A model generated the notes under the pieces. It was not told the origin of the DNA. It worked only from the letters and a program-made list of their open reading frames with translations, and searched no databases. A stretch of DNA of 64,000 bases from Nitrososphaerota archaeon. Its GTDB lineage: Archaea; Thermoproteota; Nitrososphaeria; Nitrososphaerales; Nitrosopumilaceae. The translations under genes were made by a program, and so were the position numbers. Positions 9,735-18,799 of the stretch are shown piece after piece. Position 1 is the stretch's first letter; every line of letters begins with the position of its first letter. The DNA lies in NCBI GenBank assembly GCA_028866895.1, contig JAGWHF010000001.1:186001-250000 (forward strand), read 5' to 3'.

Positions 9735-10994
9735 CTAGTGCGAGACTCTCCTCACCCTCCGGGAAACCCATAGGACACCAGCCGTGGTCACTATGTTGGT
9801 CAGTATTATTACATATACCGTCAGGTTTAGGAAGGTATTTGCAAGCGGCAGACCGGCATTTAACGCGACAATCGACAATGTGGCTGGAACAATGCCCATG
9901 GCGCAAATCAGGAAGATGATCTGCCGGTCTTTTTCTAGCTCGGAACCCTTTGTGGATACCCTTGTCGCAAGGTATCTTATGGACATGAGGATTGCTAGGA
10001 ATACTGAGGCTATGACAAGGTTGTAGACTATGGTACGCGGTTCTATGACGAACGTCAAACCCAAAAAGACAAAAAAGAAGGCCTCCATCAGGAAGGATAT
10101 CTCACCGTGGAATTTTTTAAATTGGTCGCTCATGTCGCTTATGTCGAACTTTTGCCGCAGACGTAGGAGGATGGACCTCTGGTTGCCGATGAGAAGTCCG
10201 AATATGAGTACTGCAATAAGACCACTGCCGTGGAGGATGTTGACTAGCGAGTATGTGGCAAAAAGTAGGCCGAGCGTGAAGACATACATGTATTTGTAGT
10301 CACGAAGATACCTTAGCACAAAAAGCCAGGATATGGAGAAGGCAAGACCAAGAGTAATCCCGATGAGAAAACTTTCCCCGATGGATTGTAGCGGGACAAT
10401 CCAGCTTGTGGTTCCATGCTGGTAGAGGCTGAGGAAGGCCACGAATAATATTATGGAGAATATAGAGTTTACAAGCGATTCTAGGGTGAGGAATACCACT
10501 GTTTTTTCTTGGATCTTTAGGCTTCTTGTAAGCGGAACGACCACTGCGGCCGTGGTCTCGCCGCCTATCATGCATCCAAACATGAGGGACTGCACTAGGT
10601 CCCATTTTAGTATGAAATGACCAAAGAGGCCTACTGCAAAGATGCTTGTGATTACGTAGATTATGACCTGGGCCAGGACCCTGTGGCTTCCCCTGATGAC
10701 TTCTCTTATCCGCATGTCCATCCCGCTGTAAAATAGGACCATGATTAGGGTAAAAGTCGCGAAGAGTCCAAGTGCTGGAATCAGCGGCTCCCGCGGAAAT
10801 AGGTGAAGCACGGGGCCGAAAACTATCCCGAGCAGCAGGAGGAAGAGGTAGTAAGAGATGCCCGTCTTCTTGAAAAAGATCTCTCCACCAAAGCCAAGGA
10901 AGATGATTCCTGCGACAACGGAAAAGACGAGTATTTCACTTACCATGTATGTTAGGTTGAAGTTCCAATCCATTAATAAATTTGAAAAAGGCAA
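9735..10994 (-). CDS. CPA-family monovalent cation/proton antiporter
   Basis: A 419-aa integral membrane protein with about 12 hydrophobic helices, in the size range of NhaP/Kef/NapA-type exchangers. Family-like stretches include FYSGMDMRIREV (after the third or fourth helix) and the conserved unwound-helix region GCMIGGETTAAVVVPL, followed by the charge-bearing LESLVNS. No regulatory TrkA-N/RCK domain follows. It should exchange Na+ or K+ for H+ to balance pH and ion load. The ATG at 10,994 and another 21 nt downstream are both possible starts. Between its stop and the IS (9,550-9,734) I see nothing. Confidence 0.87.
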   Translation of the reverse strand: MPFSNLLMDWNFNLTYMVSEILVFSVVAGIIFLGFGGEIFFKKTGISYYLFLLLLGIVFGPVLHLFPREPLIPALGLFATFTLIMVLFYSGMDMRIREVIRGSHRVLAQVIIYVITSIFAVGLFGHFILKWDLVQSLMFGCMIGGETTAAVVVPLTRSLKIQEKTVVFLTLESLVNSIFSIILFVAFLSLYQHGTTSWIVPLQSIGESFLIGITLGLAFSISWLFVLRYLRDYKYMYVFTLGLLFATYSLVNILHGSGLIAVLIFGLLIGNQRSILLRLRQKFDISDMSDQFKKFHGEISFLMEAFFFVFLGLTFVIEPRTIVYNLVIASVFLAILMSIRYLATRVSTKGSELEKDRQIIFLICAMGIVPATLSIVALNAGLPLANTFLNLTVYVIILTNIVTTAGVLWVSRRVRRVSH

Positions 10995-11119
10995 ACCAAT
11001 GACGGCTCAATCCAAAAGCCGCTTCTGAACCAAGGTGTCGACTATTTCAGACAAAAATGTATTGAGAGTCGCTGGATGAGCTAGAATGGATTAAACGGAC
11101 ACAAAGGTTCGAAGCTACT

Positions 11120-11260
11120 TTCTTCCTGTGGCGAAGGTCCTCATATCAAGTCCCGTTATCGTACCTTTGGTCTCCTTTATGGAGTAGACTGGTACGTATT
11201 ACAGGATGTCGTATTTTGCCGTAACCCTCATCTTAAGATTGACACGAACCCTGTCACGGT
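11120..11260 (-). pseudogene. Remnant of a decayed protein-coding gene
   Basis: The 486-bp gap between the antiporter and the amidohydrolase has no intact gene. On the minus strand, one frame reads like protein over about 45 codons (NRDRVRVNLKMRVTAKYDIL, stop, YVPVYSIKETKGTITGLDM, then RTFATGRK and a stop), interrupted by a TAA. The wording suggests the degraded C-terminus of a small soluble protein. Family not recognised. Confidence 0.3.
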
Positions 11261-11480
11261 TTAATGACCCTAACTATGACACTCTACAACGAGGGATAGA
11301 CGGCAGGAAAGAGGCATATATTTGCAGACAGTATCATAATGTCAGGAATCATTACCATCGCAAGTCGCATGCACAAATCCTCGGGTTTCCTTAATGACAA
11401 CATTTGTCGTACAGGAAGGTCTATCCACTCGAGAGGCAGTACCCAAGTCACCCACGGACATTACCGCAAATTCTTGCCGG

Positions 11481-12278
11481 CTAGATCTTGAAGAGTTCCT
11501 TTGCATTCTTGTACATCAGCCTGTCACGGAACTCACGCTTTAGCTTGAGCTTTGCCACAAAGCTAAGGTAAGAATCCATGTCTGAGATGGGCCAGTCGGT
11601 GCCGTACAGGAGGTATCTTGGCTCCCCCACGTAGTTGATAAGCTCGGCGACTTTTTCCACCATTATCCTTTCAAAGAAGTGGTCAAATTTTCCCACAGAG
11701 AAACCAGACATGTCTGCCCAGACGTTTTCGTTCTTGTAGACTACCTCCTGACAGTCCTCTATCCAGGGGTTGCCTAGGTGGCACATCACTATCTTCAGTT
11801 CAGGGTTGTCCACTGCAAGCTCATCTATGTTGAGCGGGTGAGAGTACTTTAGCTTCCCCTTCTCCGTAAAGGTGTCGCCTGTGTGTATCATCACTGGAAC
11901 GCCAAACTCTACGCAAAGATCGTAGGCCTTCTGGTAACCCGTCTCGTATGGATAATGCGGTTCATACCCTGCGTATATCTTCAGACCCTTTACCGACCCA
12001 TCCTTTATCCAGCTCCTGTAGTTTCTCAGGTCATCATCGGTGTGGTGTTCTATGCTGAAACCGGCCACTATCCCTAGATTCTCGTGCCTCTTTGTGGCCT
12101 CGATGAGGTGGGCGGTGGACGGCCTCTGTTCGTCTACTAGGTACGAGGAAAGGACTATGGAATAGTCCACGTTGTGACTTGCCATCGTGAGAAGCAGCTT
12201 TTCGACTCTTTCCTCAAGCGACGGGATGTCCTTCAAGTAGGCATACTGGTTGAGATGTGTATGACAGTCAATTATCAT
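11481..12278 (-). CDS. Metal-dependent hydrolase, amidohydrolase-2 (TIM barrel) family
   Basis: A 265-aa enzyme with the metal-binding HxH near the N-terminus (DCHTHLN, residues 4-9), a His in MIHTGD, a His in VMCHLGNPW and the catalytic Asp in YGTDWP. Members of this family hydrolyse or decarboxylate small carboxylated substrates, but the exact reaction cannot be read from the sequence. It overlaps the upstream GNAT gene by 4 nt (ATGA), so the two are one transcription unit and may act on the same compound. Confidence 0.88.
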   Translation of the reverse strand: MIIDCHTHLNQYAYLKDIPSLEERVEKLLLTMASHNVDYSIVLSSYLVDEQRPSTAHLIEATKRHENLGIVAGFSIEHHTDDDLRNYRSWIKDGSVKGLKIYAGYEPHYPYETGYQKAYDLCVEFGVPVMIHTGDTFTEKGKLKYSHPLNIDELAVDNPELKIVMCHLGNPWIEDCQEVVYKNENVWADMSGFSVGKFDHFFERIMVEKVAELINYVGEPRYLLYGTDWPISDMDSYLSFVAKLKLKREFRDRLMYKNAKELFKI

Positions 12279-12919
12279 CTTCTTTTATACCTTGGATTTT
12301 CCCACTCTATGAACGTGGCGTAGTTTCTGGACCTCGAGTCATGGATATAGTCTGGGAGAATTTTTATAAATTTGAAGCCGTTCTTTATCTGAAAGGATAG
12401 TACTGGCTCCCTTATCTTTCCCCGCAGGACCAGCCTGACGTATTCTTCCGGCGAAAGCTTTTCGGCATACTCGCAGTAATTGAACAGCCTTCCTCCCGCA
12501 ACAATCCGTTTGAGGTTCAGTCTCACGGCAATCTTCTTTCTTGCATCATACATCGCGGTTGCGATCCCGAGTCTGCGATGGCGGGGATGCGTCGATACGT
12601 CTGCGCCGTACAGCGTGTCCCCATTTGGGTCGTGGTTTTTGAATTTCGAGCCCCCACAAATCTCAAGCCATGTGTGCTCCCTGTACTTGGGCTTTATCCT
12701 AACAATGAGGGAGCTTGAAGAGCCTACAACCTCCCCCTTGTATTCTGCCAGGAACTGACCCTCTGGAAAGATCCGAATATGGCTCCTGAGGCTTCCCTTC
12801 TTCCAGATCATCCCCTCGCTTGCCATGTAAGGAAAGGATTCTTTTTGCAATCTGATTATCTTGGGGATGTCTTCCATGGTGAGGGTTCTCACGATGATCA
12901 TGGATCTTGTCTTTCGCAT
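12275..12919 (-). CDS. GNAT-family N-acetyltransferase
   Basis: A 214-aa protein with the acetyl-CoA pyrophosphate-binding motif A of GNAT enzymes (HPRHRRLGIATAMYDARKK, with R-x-x-G-x-A) near residue 120. It starts at an ATG at 12,919 or, more likely from homolog-like wording, at the ATG at 12,901 (MIIVRTLTMED). A 30-60-residue C-terminal extension after the core may set substrate choice. Translationally coupled to the amidohydrolase. Substrate unknown. Confidence 0.85.
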   Translation of the reverse strand: MRKTRSMIIVRTLTMEDIPKIIRLQKESFPYMASEGMIWKKGSLRSHIRIFPEGQFLAEYKGEVVGSSSSLIVRIKPKYREHTWLEICGGSKFKNHDPNGDTLYGADVSTHPRHRRLGIATAMYDARKKIAVRLNLKRIVAGGRLFNYCEYAEKLSPEEYVRLVLRGKIREPVLSFQIKNGFKFIKILPDYIHDSRSRNYATFIEWENPRYKRR

Positions 12920-13112
12920 TCTGGGATCACAGTCACTAAAATTTACGACCTTACCGTATTTATCAAAATCGTTCTAGCTGGGCGTCCTTCTTGGATGCAG
13001 TAGACCATTGATTACCACTTTCCGATATTCCGTCTTCTCCTCTCATGTGGTTGCTTTTCATGTTCAGGCCAAAATGTCTGTTCAATGACAGTGCAGTGGG
13101 TGATAACATCGG

Positions 13113-13134
13113 CATTCTCTCGTAATAGAGAATG
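13113..13134. repeat. Perfect 8-bp inverted repeat in intergenic region
   Basis: CATTCTCT and AGAGAATG are separated by 6 nt in the 350-bp space between the GNAT gene and the next membrane protein. Its position about 150 bp before the next start and without a T-run does not mark it clearly as operator or terminator. The rest of 12,920-13,271 shows only a TATA box near 13,240. Confidence 0.4.
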
Positions 13135-13271
13135 AGACTCCAGACGCGTTTGTCCTCTCCTCTCACCTGTCGCACTAGGATCTTGTAAGCAACACCTGTT
13201 TCTTCTTGATGTGTGTGTAATGCAGCCAGTAAGTGGAGGATATTTATCTGATTCCTGCATATGGCAATTGT

Positions 13272-13667
13272 TTGAGGAAAAATATCATTGTCGCCGTAGG
13301 TGGAGGAGTTGCCGCAGCGGCGATAATAGCGGTCGTCTACATTGCATTTTTTATGCCTACCAAGGACTATTCACTGTACGTGGAGGCAATGATCTCTAGG
13401 GGTCCGTATGGGACATACAGTCATATCACTCTGAGGAACACAGGCAGAGACCCCGTGACCCACGTCAAGGTTGACTTTGGGAACAATACAAGGTCCGACA
13501 TCATTCCGGTAATAGGCCCCGGCCAGAGGGTCATACTCTCACACCCAAGCGGGGTTGTACTCTCTCAGGTGAGGGTCACGACTGCGGAAGGCATTGATAT
13601 TGTCAAGCCATATACCCAGCCGACGGAGGGGCCGTTGGTAGGAATTGGCAACATTGGAACGCCCTGA
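13272..13667 (+). CDS. Single-span membrane protein with extracellular beta domain
   Basis: The frame is open from a GTG at 13,233, but a TATA-like box (ATATTTATCT) sits at about 13,238-13,247 inside that extension. The TTG at 13,272 is therefore the likelier, leaderless start. The product (131 aa) has a short basic start, one transmembrane helix (IIVAVGGGVAAAAIIAVVYIAFF) and an outside domain of about 95 residues with NTGRDPVTHVKVDFGNN, typical of a CARDB-like or fibronectin-like beta fold. Function unknown. Confidence 0.65.
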   Translation: MRKNIIVAVGGGVAAAAIIAVVYIAFFMPTKDYSLYVEAMISRGPYGTYSHITLRNTGRDPVTHVKVDFGNNTRSDIIPVIGPGQRVILSHPSGVVLSQVRVTTAEGIDIVKPYTQPTEGPLVGIGNIGTP

Positions 13668-13738
13668 CCGCCACTCTCATGTGTCTCTGACGGCAGGCCA
13701 GATACAAGACCTATTAAGTCTCATGACGAAACCAAATC

Positions 13739-13936
13739 ATGAGGAACAGAACCGTAATCTACATACTTTTTGCAGCCCTGACCGTCTCCCTTGCAGGAAA
13801 CGAGATCCTCTACGATACCGTCCTCTCGCTCCAGAAGGACCTCCGCGGATTCTCTGATGCAAACGAGCAGATGATGGATAAGGCCTCGAATTCAAGCCTC
13901 AATAATGCCACGACGCCGGACTCGCCTGCAGGGTAA
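13739..13936 (+). CDS. Small secreted or membrane-anchored protein
   Basis: A 65-aa protein with an N-terminal hydrophobic segment (VIYILFAALTVSLAG), a short amphipathic helix and an Asn/Ser-rich tail with N-x-S/T sites (NSSLNNATT). The ATG at 13,739 has an AT-rich TATA-like stretch about 27 nt upstream. No family recognised. Confidence 0.5.
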   Translation: MRNRTVIYILFAALTVSLAGNEILYDTVLSLQKDLRGFSDANEQMMDKASNSSLNNATTPDSPAG

Positions 13937-13970
13937 ACGCAAGCCTTGTTTCTTGACGTACGGCATGCCG

Positions 13971-14594
13971 TCAGGACTTTTGCAGGAACCTTCCATAGCC
14001 AACAATACCGTTGTCATTGACGTTCCAGATGGCGGGCAATATCCAAAGATCGCCGTTGCCATCTGCCTCAAGGTAGAGTATCGGCAGCACGTTAGAAGGA
14101 GGCGCCTGCAGAGACGCAGGTCCGGCAAATGCAAGCCCGTCCTGCATCCTGTACATGCTTCCATGACATGGGCATTCGCCCCTCATCCTGCCTGGCTGCG
14201 GCCAGTACTTCCAGAGGCACCACAAGTGCAGGCACACCATGCTGTAACACCTAAAGGCCGAGACGTCGTCCGCAGTACCACCCATGCTGGCAGGCAGCCT
14301 TACAAGCTGCCACTTTCTAAACGGCTCCGAGTCAAGAACCGGATCCCCCGTGACGGGGTAGGTTACGACCTCTGAGCTGTCCACTGGGAACGTCTTGATG
14401 TTTGCAATTCCTCCTCCCGGGAGTGTTATCTTGACCTTGTTTGCAACAGTGTTTGTGGGGTCTGGCATGAACTTGCCCCACGGCACAAACGGCGTAAATG
14501 CAAGCGCGATTCCACCCGCCGCGAGAAGCTTCAGAAAGTCCCTTCTGGTAACGGTACCGCGTGTGTCCTGTACAAACTCCTCCTCGTCTGCCAC
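13971..14594 (-). CDS. Second, stand-alone Rieske iron-sulfur protein (TAT-exported)
   Basis: A 207-aa close paralogue of the Rieske protein at 4,556: same TAT signal (TRRDFLKLLA), same box I (CLHLWC) and box II (CPCHGS), and the same ending (GIVGYGR). It lacks a neighbouring cytochrome b. It may be an alternative subunit for the same complex under other growth conditions, or serve another redox partner. The GTG start has a TATA-like element about 27 nt upstream. The gene lies just left of an IS, so it may have moved by duplication. The 14,595-14,796 spacer holds only its promoter. Confidence 0.93.
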   Translation of the reverse strand: MADEEEFVQDTRGTVTRRDFLKLLAAGGIALAFTPFVPWGKFMPDPTNTVANKVKITLPGGGIANIKTFPVDSSEVVTYPVTGDPVLDSEPFRKWQLVRLPASMGGTADDVSAFRCYSMVCLHLWCLWKYWPQPGRMRGECPCHGSMYRMQDGLAFAGPASLQAPPSNVLPILYLEADGNGDLWILPAIWNVNDNGIVGYGRFLQKS

Positions 14595-14796
14595 TAATCA
14601 GGGCCTCCGTCCTGCATCAAACAACTTATTCCCAAATAATAATTCGTCACCATTCCTAAAAAGACCATCTGCCGGATATCGGCCTTGGCGAAATGTGTAT
14701 ATCGGGAAAACAGGGAGCAGAATGCCGGTGGTACATTCGGCAGTTCCAAGTTGCATGGTCTGCAGACCTCTTGAACTGATATTTGCCTTCCAAATA

Positions 14797-15771
14797 AGCC
14801 GTGTAGAAACCCTCGATTTTTGACGTAATTGTCGATCCGATTTATCAGGCAGATCTATAGCTGACAAGTACCATCACGGCACATGAAGCCATCGATATAC
14901 GTGAGGATGGCTCGTACGATGATGCGTATATTGGAGAAAGCAAGGGTGCCGCCATACCTACACAAGAGTTCCAACCACGTGTACTCGGTCTGGCAGCACC
15001 TCGTGTTGCTCACGCTTCGTCAGTACGAGCGCAAGAGCTATCGTAGGTTCGTCGAGTTCCTAGAAGAGGCTTTTGGTGTTGTAGGATTCCTTGGCCTGTC
15101 AAGGATTCCACACTACACCACGCTGCAAAAGGCAGCCGCGAGGCTGCGACACGGCATGCTGCTGAAGATACTGGAATCGTTTCTTGCATACTGCCAGGTA
15201 TCCCGGATGCTTGCAGGGATGGATGCGACGGGACTGTCACATGGTCAGGCATCGTATTACTATACAAAAAAGTTCAAGCTGCGAAGGAAATTCGTCAAGA
15301 TTACCATATGTGCGGACCTGCGGCAACAGATTGTCTGCGGCATCAAGATACGGCACAGGAGGAGAAATGACATGTACGATTTCACGCCATTGCTGCGCAA
15401 GCTCACCGGGCTGGCAAGTGTCGGGACGATGGTTGCAGACAGAGGGTTTGATTCCGAGCAGAACCACGTCGATGCGGGTAAGCTTGGCGTTGAGCGGTGC
15501 ATCATCAGGCCAAGGTACGAGAACCTAAAGCCGTCCAAGACAAGGGGAGAGCACCGCAGGAGGATGAAACGGAGGTTTCCCTGGAAGACGTACCACCAGA
15601 GAAGCAAGGTTGAGACGATATTTTCAGTGATAAAGGGAATGCTTGGGGACAGCGTCACGTCAAGAAATATCGTGACGCAGAACAGGGAGACGCTGTACAG
15701 GGTGATTGCGTATAATTGCTACAGGATTACCAGGAATTATTTTGTTATTTTTGGATGGTTTCTACGCGGCT
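14797..15771 (+). mobile_element. 0.98-kb IS element with DDE transposase
   Basis: A transposase gene is bracketed by a 15-bp inverted repeat: AGCCGTGTAGAAACC at 14,797-14,811 and GGTTTCTACGCGGCT at 15,757-15,771 (one mismatch). No target duplication is obvious. The right repeat lies inside the last codons of the transposase, whose stop codon is just outside, so the true outer end may be a few bases further right. Confidence 0.7.
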
Positions 15772-15782
15772 ATGTGGGATAA
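14883..15782 (+). CDS. IS transposase, DDE type (IS4/IS5-like)
   Basis: A 299-aa transposase, apparently intact. An N-terminal helical region precedes the catalytic core: first Asp in AGMDATGLS (about residue 114), second Asp in VADRGFDSE (about 184), Glu in RSKVETIFSVIKG (about 246). It shares the architecture of IS5-like elements but little wording with the broken transposase at 8.4-9.4 kb, so the two IS are of different types. The final codons are read from the right terminal repeat. Confidence 0.9.
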   Translation: MKPSIYVRMARTMMRILEKARVPPYLHKSSNHVYSVWQHLVLLTLRQYERKSYRRFVEFLEEAFGVVGFLGLSRIPHYTTLQKAAARLRHGMLLKILESFLAYCQVSRMLAGMDATGLSHGQASYYYTKKFKLRRKFVKITICADLRQQIVCGIKIRHRRRNDMYDFTPLLRKLTGLASVGTMVADRGFDSEQNHVDAGKLGVERCIIRPRYENLKPSKTRGEHRRRMKRRFPWKTYHQRSKVETIFSVIKGMLGDSVTSRNIVTQNRETLYRVIAYNCYRITRNYFVIFGWFLRGYVG

Positions 15783-16030
15783 AAAAAATGGGGGATAAAG
15801 GGGGGATTCTGCGTTTGATGAGGAAAACATCATGATTTTCCGAGTTGTTTCATAGCTTTTTTATTTTGCCGCTTGATTTTTCGAAGGGGGTTTGTTCAAT
15901 CTAAAGCAGATGACACTTTCTCCACGGTGTGGTTTTGAAAAGTATGAGATGATCCCGCTCAACTAAATTGATGCGATTGTCTATATATTTTGAATATATA
16001 ACTGAATAATTAAAATAAAAACTTGTTTTC

Positions 16031-16237
16031 GTGTTAGAAGCAAACTCGTTCTTTACAAGCATGGTGGACGAGCTGGTGGAGTTTTCAGCCTACGATCCGG
16101 AGCTTGCTGAAGGACTGCGCTGGATAGATACGGAGGCGCAAAAACGGGGAATTACCTTCTACGAGATGGTTTTTCATGTTCTTCACAGATATGATGTTGA
16201 TAGTCGTGCTAAGGACTGGCTGGCTAAAAGAAACTAG
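16031..16237 (+). CDS. Small helical protein, paralogue of 18,497-18,739
   Basis: A 68-aa acidic, helical protein starting at GTG. It shares the pattern (L-x-x-I/L-D-x-E-x(4)-G-I-T/S-F-Y-E/D-M) with the 80-aa protein at 18,497. The region upstream, 15,783-16,030, is AT-rich and holds no gene but several TATA-like stretches. Family not recognised; possibly a small regulatory partner protein. Confidence 0.6.
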   Translation: MLEANSFFTSMVDELVEFSAYDPELAEGLRWIDTEAQKRGITFYEMVFHVLHRYDVDSRAKDWLAKRN

Positions 16238-16444
16238 GTTAGGACAACGCTAATTCCAACCAAAATATTTTGTGGGTTTACCGTTATCTTTATTCGAAGA
16301 TTGTTGGAAATGACGCTTGAAACAAGTTTGAAACAAAATGTGAGGTTTGGGCAAGAGTTACTAAATAGAAATCTGCGGATCCGGGGGTGGTGGAAAATGA
16401 AGATACCCCGGAGGCAAGGTTTCTGATCGGCCTTCGGGTAATAT

Positions 16445-16627
16445 CTAGTGGACGGCAGAACATATGTCGCCGAAAATATCTGGGTTGTACTGCCCTGAGT
16501 AAGTTTTTACATTGTTACTTGGGGGAATCACCTTGCATATTACATCTGGGATGATGAAATCCGCCATTGCGTATACTGCTATCAACAAGCAACCAACAAC
16601 GATGAATATGCCCCATGGTATCTTCAT
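16445..16627 (-). CDS. Small single-span membrane protein
   Basis: A 60-aa protein with one transmembrane helix right after the start (GIFIVVGCLLIAVYAMADFII), then an outside tail with two Cys. A GTG 42 nt upstream is in frame, but an ATTATTATA box at about 16,648-16,656 lies 27 nt before the ATG at 16,627, which favours this start. The 16,238-16,444 spacer shows nothing. Function unknown. Confidence 0.55.
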   Translation of the reverse strand: MKIPWGIFIVVGCLLIAVYAMADFIIPDVICKVIPPSNNVKTYSGQYNPDIFGDICSAVH

Positions 16628-16847
16628 TAACTGGGGTTGTATTACGCCTGTATAATAATCAATAAACACTTTCTCAAAATTTTAAAAATTTGGGAAGGCC
16701 AGACGTAAAAAGAATGTCAGGAGGCAATCAAGGTAAACCGGGCAACCTTCAAATCGGTACATATGAAAAGTTAATTTCAATCCTCGAGAATTTACACGTA
16801 CACCTTTGCAATAATCTTCTTTTGCCAAGGGGAATTGAAATAGATTA

Positions 16848-18020
16848 TTAGGTAGCCTGAATTCTTTTTTCAAGAGGTACGTATTCACAACCAGAAGGAC
16901 CGCAGTATTTTCCCACGTATACTGCCTTTGGCCTATAAAGCATTGGTTTTGGCTGCGCTTCCGCGAATTTTTCCTCGATCACATGGGCTGTCCATCCAGA
17001 TGTCCTTGAAATTGCAAAGATTGGTGTGTTAAGATCCATTGGAATCCCTAGCATATAGTATGTTGAAGCGCTATAAAGATCGACATTCGGAAAAATGTCT
17101 GATCCTTTGATCTTCTTCATCTCCTCTTCCGTTACATCCTCAACCATTTTGGTTATCCTGTACCACGGCTGACCTGTCTTTTCTGATAACCTTCGAGATA
17201 ATTCCCTTAGCACCTCTGCTCTGGGATCGAATGTTTTGTATACTGCATGGCCCATTCCCATGATTCTCTCTCCTTTTGCCAGTCTGTCCTTTATCCAAGA
17301 TTCTACCTTGTCTTCGGATTTGATTTCAAGCAACATCTTCATTACTTGGAAGTTGGCGCCGCCATGCAGTTCTCCAGAGAGCGCCCCTATGGCGGCACTG
17401 ACTGCTGCATACATGTGAGCCCTCGTAGACGCAACTTCCCTCGCTGCAAATGTGGACGCATTGAAGCTGTGTTCAGCATGTAATATCAGACATATGTCAA
17501 AAATCCTTGCCACCTCGGAATCAGGCTCATTGCCGGTCAGCATGTAGAGGAAGTTCCCGGCATGTCCTAACTTTGGGGAGGGTGGGATCAGCTCCTTTTC
17601 ATTCCTGATCCTTTCCCAATATGCAATGATAATTGGAATTTTCGAGATAAGGTCTATGGCTTTGTTGTAATTAGCCTCCCTGTCATCCCCACTTTCTTTG
17701 GCATATGCGGCAAGTTCGGAAACACGGGACTGGATGACATCCATCGGATTGGCAGTTTTGGGCAGGTTTCTGAGGTTCTTTTCTACATTGTCAGGAAGGT
17801 TTCTTCCTTCTACTAGCTTCTTTTTGAAGTCTGCTAGCACCTTTTCGGATGGAAGGTCATCGTTGAGAAGAAGGCAGGCGGTCTCCTCGAAACTTGATTT
17901 CTTTACAAGGTCTAAAATGTCATATCCGCGGTAGATCAGCTTTCCATTTATGCCGTCTATGGCACAGATTTTTGTATCTGCTACCTCTATGTTGCGGAGG
18001 CCGATATTCTTTGTTTGCAC
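16848..18020 (-). CDS. gltA: Citrate synthase
   Basis: A 390-aa enzyme that condenses oxaloacetate and acetyl-CoA to citrate. The length matches the short prokaryotic (type I, dimeric) class. Visible signatures are the substrate-binding HAEHSFNAST, the catalytic His in GMGHAVYKTFDPRA, and the catalytic Asp region PNVDLYSAS. The SGWTAHVIEE stretch and the Arg-rich tail close the active site. The start is GTG with an AT-rich promoter. It stands alone. In archaea that fix carbon by the 3-hydroxypropionate/4-hydroxybutyrate cycle, it feeds the oxidative half of the TCA cycle for glutamate synthesis. Confidence 0.97.
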   Translation of the reverse strand: MQTKNIGLRNIEVADTKICAIDGINGKLIYRGYDILDLVKKSSFEETACLLLNDDLPSEKVLADFKKKLVEGRNLPDNVEKNLRNLPKTANPMDVIQSRVSELAAYAKESGDDREANYNKAIDLISKIPIIIAYWERIRNEKELIPPSPKLGHAGNFLYMLTGNEPDSEVARIFDICLILHAEHSFNASTFAAREVASTRAHMYAAVSAAIGALSGELHGGANFQVMKMLLEIKSEDKVESWIKDRLAKGERIMGMGHAVYKTFDPRAEVLRELSRRLSEKTGQPWYRITKMVEDVTEEEMKKIKGSDIFPNVDLYSASTYYMLGIPMDLNTPIFAISRTSGWTAHVIEEKFAEAQPKPMLYRPKAVYVGKYCGPSGCEYVPLEKRIQAT

Positions 18021-18496
18021 CGTGTATTAATGCAAAAAATGCGTATTAAATTATTACTAAGAACGCAGTTTCCTCGAGGGTTGATCATTTTGGTCCTTCG
18101 AAGGCCTCGCTAAGTACCTAACCTTGCTTCCTCCTGCCAGAATGATCCTCCTCCAAGACACGATTGTCAGCCATTTTAGGCATTGGGCCAACCACCTAAT
18201 CGTGAATTTCATCAACCTTTCCATGCCTAATGATTTGCATGAATCGAGTCCATGAAAGATAACGATCTAGGAGGTACATTCAGGGAATCCGTAATAACTT
18301 GAGGGCGGTCCGGCGAATTTGGAATTGGGCTGGGTCTGGGAACCCATGGGGAATTGCACGGCTGATATCGCGGGAGGTAATGAATCCGGAAATGCTACCA
18401 TTCTTCGCACATCAATCTGGGTAGGGAAGAAGGCAGAAAATTAAGCACTTGGTCTAATCTGACAACCCTGACGCATATAGCGATATTTTTAATTGA
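18021..18496. other. 476-bp intergenic region without recognisable gene
   Basis: Divergent promoters of citrate synthase and the 18,497 gene must lie at the two edges (AT-rich ends). The GC-richer middle has only frames under 20 codons. I see no RNA gene or repeat in it. Confidence 0.5.
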
Positions 18497-18739
18497 TTGT
18501 TTGAAATGGGACAGCTGGGCGAGGATTTTGTAAAACTGGTGGACGGTTTCGTTATAGAAACTAAGGACCCAAAAATCTTGGATGCCATCTCTCAGCTAGA
18601 CCGGGAATCAAGACTTTTAGGAATCTCATTTTATGATATGTATTGCATGATTCTTCAGGATGGCACAAAATACAAATCGCTAGTTTCGGAATTCAGGACG
18701 TACATGAACCTAAAAAAGCCGGCCGCATTTGTTGTGTAA
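18497..18739 (+). CDS. Small helical protein, paralogue of 16,031-16,237
   Basis: An 80-aa helical protein; TTG at 18,497 or ATG at 18,506 (MGQLGEDF) may be the start. It has the shared pattern ISQLDRESRLLGISFYDMY, matching IDTEAQKRGITFYEMV in its paralogue. The two lie 2.3 kb apart on either side of citrate synthase. Role unknown. Confidence 0.6.
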   Translation: MFEMGQLGEDFVKLVDGFVIETKDPKILDAISQLDRESRLLGISFYDMYCMILQDGTKYKSLVSEFRTYMNLKKPAAFVV

Positions 18740-18799
18740 GAACTACAGATGGCAAAGCCGTTTTTGATTTAAATGAGGGTGTTCTAGCTTGGTTAATCT

